This document shows, piece after piece, positions 31,088 to 32,166 of a stretch of DNA of 32,166 nt. The notes below the pieces were generated by a model. The model had not been told where the DNA came from. It saw nothing but the letters and a program-made list of their open reading frames with translations, and did no database searches. How positions within the stretch are numbered: the first letter of the stretch is position 1; each line of letters begins with the position of its first letter. The DNA comes from Hyphomicrobiaceae bacterium (lineage in GTDB: Bacteria > Pseudomonadota > Alphaproteobacteria > Rhizobiales > Hyphomicrobiaceae): the NCBI GenBank assembly GCA_020442165.1, contig JAGRKV010000043.1, positions 1 through 32,166 of the forward strand. Reading direction: 5' to 3'. The translations under genes were made by a program, and so were the position numbers.

Positions 31088-31462
31088 TTAGGGCACAGTC
31101 TCGGCGAACGCCGGGAGGTCGGTGATGATGCGGCCCGCTGGGTAGCTGTACTTGATGTAAACCGAGATCGGTGCCTTGGCGACGAAGTGGCGATCGCGTT
31201 CAACCGGCAGTCCGAGCTTGCCACGCAGGGCGGCGAGTTCGCTCAGGGAGACAGTGCCGTATTCGGCAAACCCCAAGCCAATGTCACACAGGCCCCAGGC
31301 GATATCGCGCTCGTCGGGTTCAATCGCTGTCAGCAGCCAGGTGCAAGCCGCATCCGGAGTGAAGAGTTTGACTACCGGCTTGGGATCGAAGTCTTCGAGC
31401 ATCGCGTAGGTATGGCCATTAAGGATCAGTTCGTCGAACTGGGATTGCAGAAGAAGCTTCAT
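31088..31462 (-). CDS. DUF2958 family protein
   Basis: This 124-residue protein has the DUF2958 pattern: KLFTPDAACTWLLTAIEP near the centre, then GYGLGF-type and VSLSELAALRGKLGLPVERD. The family is frequent on plasmids and integrative elements and has no established function. ATG 31462 has GGAGG 8 nt upstream, a very strong ribosome-binding site, so it is probably well expressed. It is monocistronic, reading towards the terminator at 31055-31075. Upstream (31463-31960) there is no clear gene. Confidence 0.8.
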   Translation of the reverse strand: MKLLLQSQFDELILNGHTYAMLEDFDPKPVVKLFTPDAACTWLLTAIEPDERDIAWGLCDIGLGFAEYGTVSLSELAALRGKLGLPVERDRHFVAKAPISVYIKYSYPAGRIITDLPAFAETVP

Positions 31463-31960
31463 GGTTCAGCCCTCCGCCGATGTGCGTTGGCTGATAGAGG
31501 TCTTGGTGGGTTGTGCCATAGACCGTTCGCATTGGTTCGGTCGTGGGCAGTTCGTCATACACATGAGACGTGACTTTCGTTGGTTGGAGGAGCCACGCCG
31601 TGTGGCCCCGTCGCGATTGCCAAGACGGGCGTTACGGACGGCGCTGCAAGGGCTGAAACCGTAGGCGACGAAAAGGGGGAAGGGGGCCCCTTTGCAGGAG
31701 GCCCTTGCGGGGACGGCCACGACCGTCAGGCTCGCGACGCCACTGAGGGCCAACGGCTGGCTGCCTCAACGTGGAAAGTCCCTTATGTCCGGCGGGCTGC
31801 CCTTCGGTACGGATGCGTCGGGCAACGGCCTTCACTTGACCCCTTGCAGCCTCTCGAGCTGCCAGCGGTGGGTAAATGCCCGCCAGCCCTGCGACAATTC
31901 GCTGATCATTGCCATTGTCAGACAAACAGCTTCCGGATCGCGAACAGATCATGTCCGCAG
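31463..31960. other. Right-end non-coding region
   Basis: About 500 bp between the DUF2958 gene and the right end repeat. A 67-codon plus-strand frame (31461-31664) overlaps the DUF2958 start and lacks a Shine-Dalgarno, so I do not call it. The stretch should hold the DUF2958 promoter and sequences next to attR. No integrase-like gene is present here. Confidence 0.5.
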
Positions 31961-31982
31961 GTGCTCGCTAATTGCTCGCTAG
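31961..31982 (+). repeat. End-proximal repeat, right copy (candidate integrase arm sites)
   Basis: Identical over 22 bp to 234-255 and in the same orientation, 57 bp from the right att core (the left copy is 106 bp from its core). It has two TGCTCGCT subunits 11 bp apart. Presence only at the two ends supports a recombination role. Confidence 0.6.
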
Positions 31983-32039
31983 GAGCGGCCTTCTCGGATG
32001 TCGGGCGTGGCCACTGTGATCGCAAGTTATTGAAATCAT

Positions 32040-32094
32040 TGGTGCGGACGGAGGGACTCGAACCCTCACGGCGGTTAAGCCTCGGGATTTTAAG
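32040..32094 (-). repeat. attR: 3' half of tRNA-Leu supplied by the island
   Basis: Identical over 55 bp to 73-127. It spans from the anticodon loop to the CCA end, restoring the tRNA gene whose 5' part is chromosomal. The identity ends at 32095, in the anticodon stem, where the left copy diverges. Confidence 0.92.
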
Positions 32095-32126
32095 TCCCGT
32101 GTGTCTACCGGTTCCACCACGTCCGC
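32040..32126 (-). tRNA. tRNA-Leu (UAA anticodon)
   Basis: The 87-nt minus-strand sequence folds as a class II tRNA: acceptor GCGGACG paired with CGTCCGC, D arm with GGTAGA, anticodon stem GGGA/TCCC around CTTAAAA (anticodon UAA), a long variable arm (GAGGCTTAACCGCC), T arm GGTTCGAGTCC and encoded CCA. It is intact after integration, so leucine UUA decoding is preserved. Confidence 0.95.
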
Positions 32127-32166
32127 GGAGAGCCCCTTATGGGGGAGCGCGCCGCGAGAGGCAACA

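Larger units (their letters stand above)
73..32094. mobile_element. Integrative and mobilizable genomic island in tRNA-Leu(UAA)
   Basis: A perfect 55-bp direct repeat (73-127 and 32040-32094) brackets the segment. The right copy is the 3' part of an intact tRNA-Leu and the left copy is a displaced tRNA 3' end. A tyrosine integrase lies just inside the left copy. The interior carries a relaxase, an oriT-like site, a coupling protein, two replication initiators, a partition locus and two or more defence systems, but no visible mating-pair-formation genes. This fits an integrative mobilizable element rather than a self-conjugative one. Both ends being present indicates a complete element of about 31.97 kb. 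The chromosomal flanks seen are 1-72 and 32095-32166. Confidence 0.9.

Noticed and set aside
31461..31664. 67-codon plus-strand frame near the right end
   Set aside because: It overlaps the DUF2958 start, has no ribosome-binding site and has atypical composition.

Overview
Nearly the whole window is one integrated element of about 32 kb (roughly 73-32094) sitting in a tRNA-Leu(UAA) gene. An intact tRNA gene (minus strand, 32040-32126) lies at the right edge. A perfect 55-bp copy of its 3' part lies at the left edge (73-127), next to a P4-type tyrosine integrase. Only about 70 bp on the left and 40 bp on the right look chromosomal. Gene families and the high G+C suggest a proteobacterium, perhaps a Xanthomonadales-type gammaproteobacterium. 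That host guess is inference only.

Layout: (1) 73-1508, att site, a short repeat shared by both ends, and the integrase. (2) 1687-14718, a defence block: a type I restriction-modification operon (hsdM-hsdS-hsdR, minus strand) with a small unknown gene upstream, a 542-residue coiled-coil protein of unknown function, a decayed small gene, and a Gabija-like pair (OLD/TOPRIM nuclease plus UvrD-like helicase). (3) 15026-19415, a mobilization block: two small proteins, strong hairpins, a Ti/RSF1010-type oriT, a MobA/MobL relaxase and a VirD4-type coupling protein. (4) 19442-20767, a LuxI-family acyl-homoserine-lactone synthase gene next to a small membrane-protein gene, with a lux-box-like palindrome upstream and no LuxR in the window. 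(5) 20928-24556, a plasmid-like replication and partition block: iteron origin with a DnaA box, RepA, a repeat-rich partition-like region, ParA and a small ribbon-helix-helix partner. (6) 25001-30071, a tightly coupled plus-strand operon with an HUH rolling-circle Rep, several small proteins, two related membrane-anchored proteins, an FtsK/HerA-like ATPase and an AlpA-like DNA-binding protein. (7) 30503-31462, two small genes including a DUF2958 protein, then the right end.

Working model: the integrase excises and inserts the element, with the AlpA-like protein a candidate directionality factor. The relaxase, oriT and coupling protein make it mobilizable. No mating-pair-formation genes are visible, so it would be an integrative and mobilizable element that borrows a helper's secretion channel. 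Unusually, it carries two unrelated replication initiators (RepA with iterons, and an HUH Rep) and two DNA-translocating ATPases. The most promising poorly described units are the HUH-Rep/FtsK-like operon, the LuxI/membrane-protein pair with its operator, and the 542-residue protein between the two defence systems.
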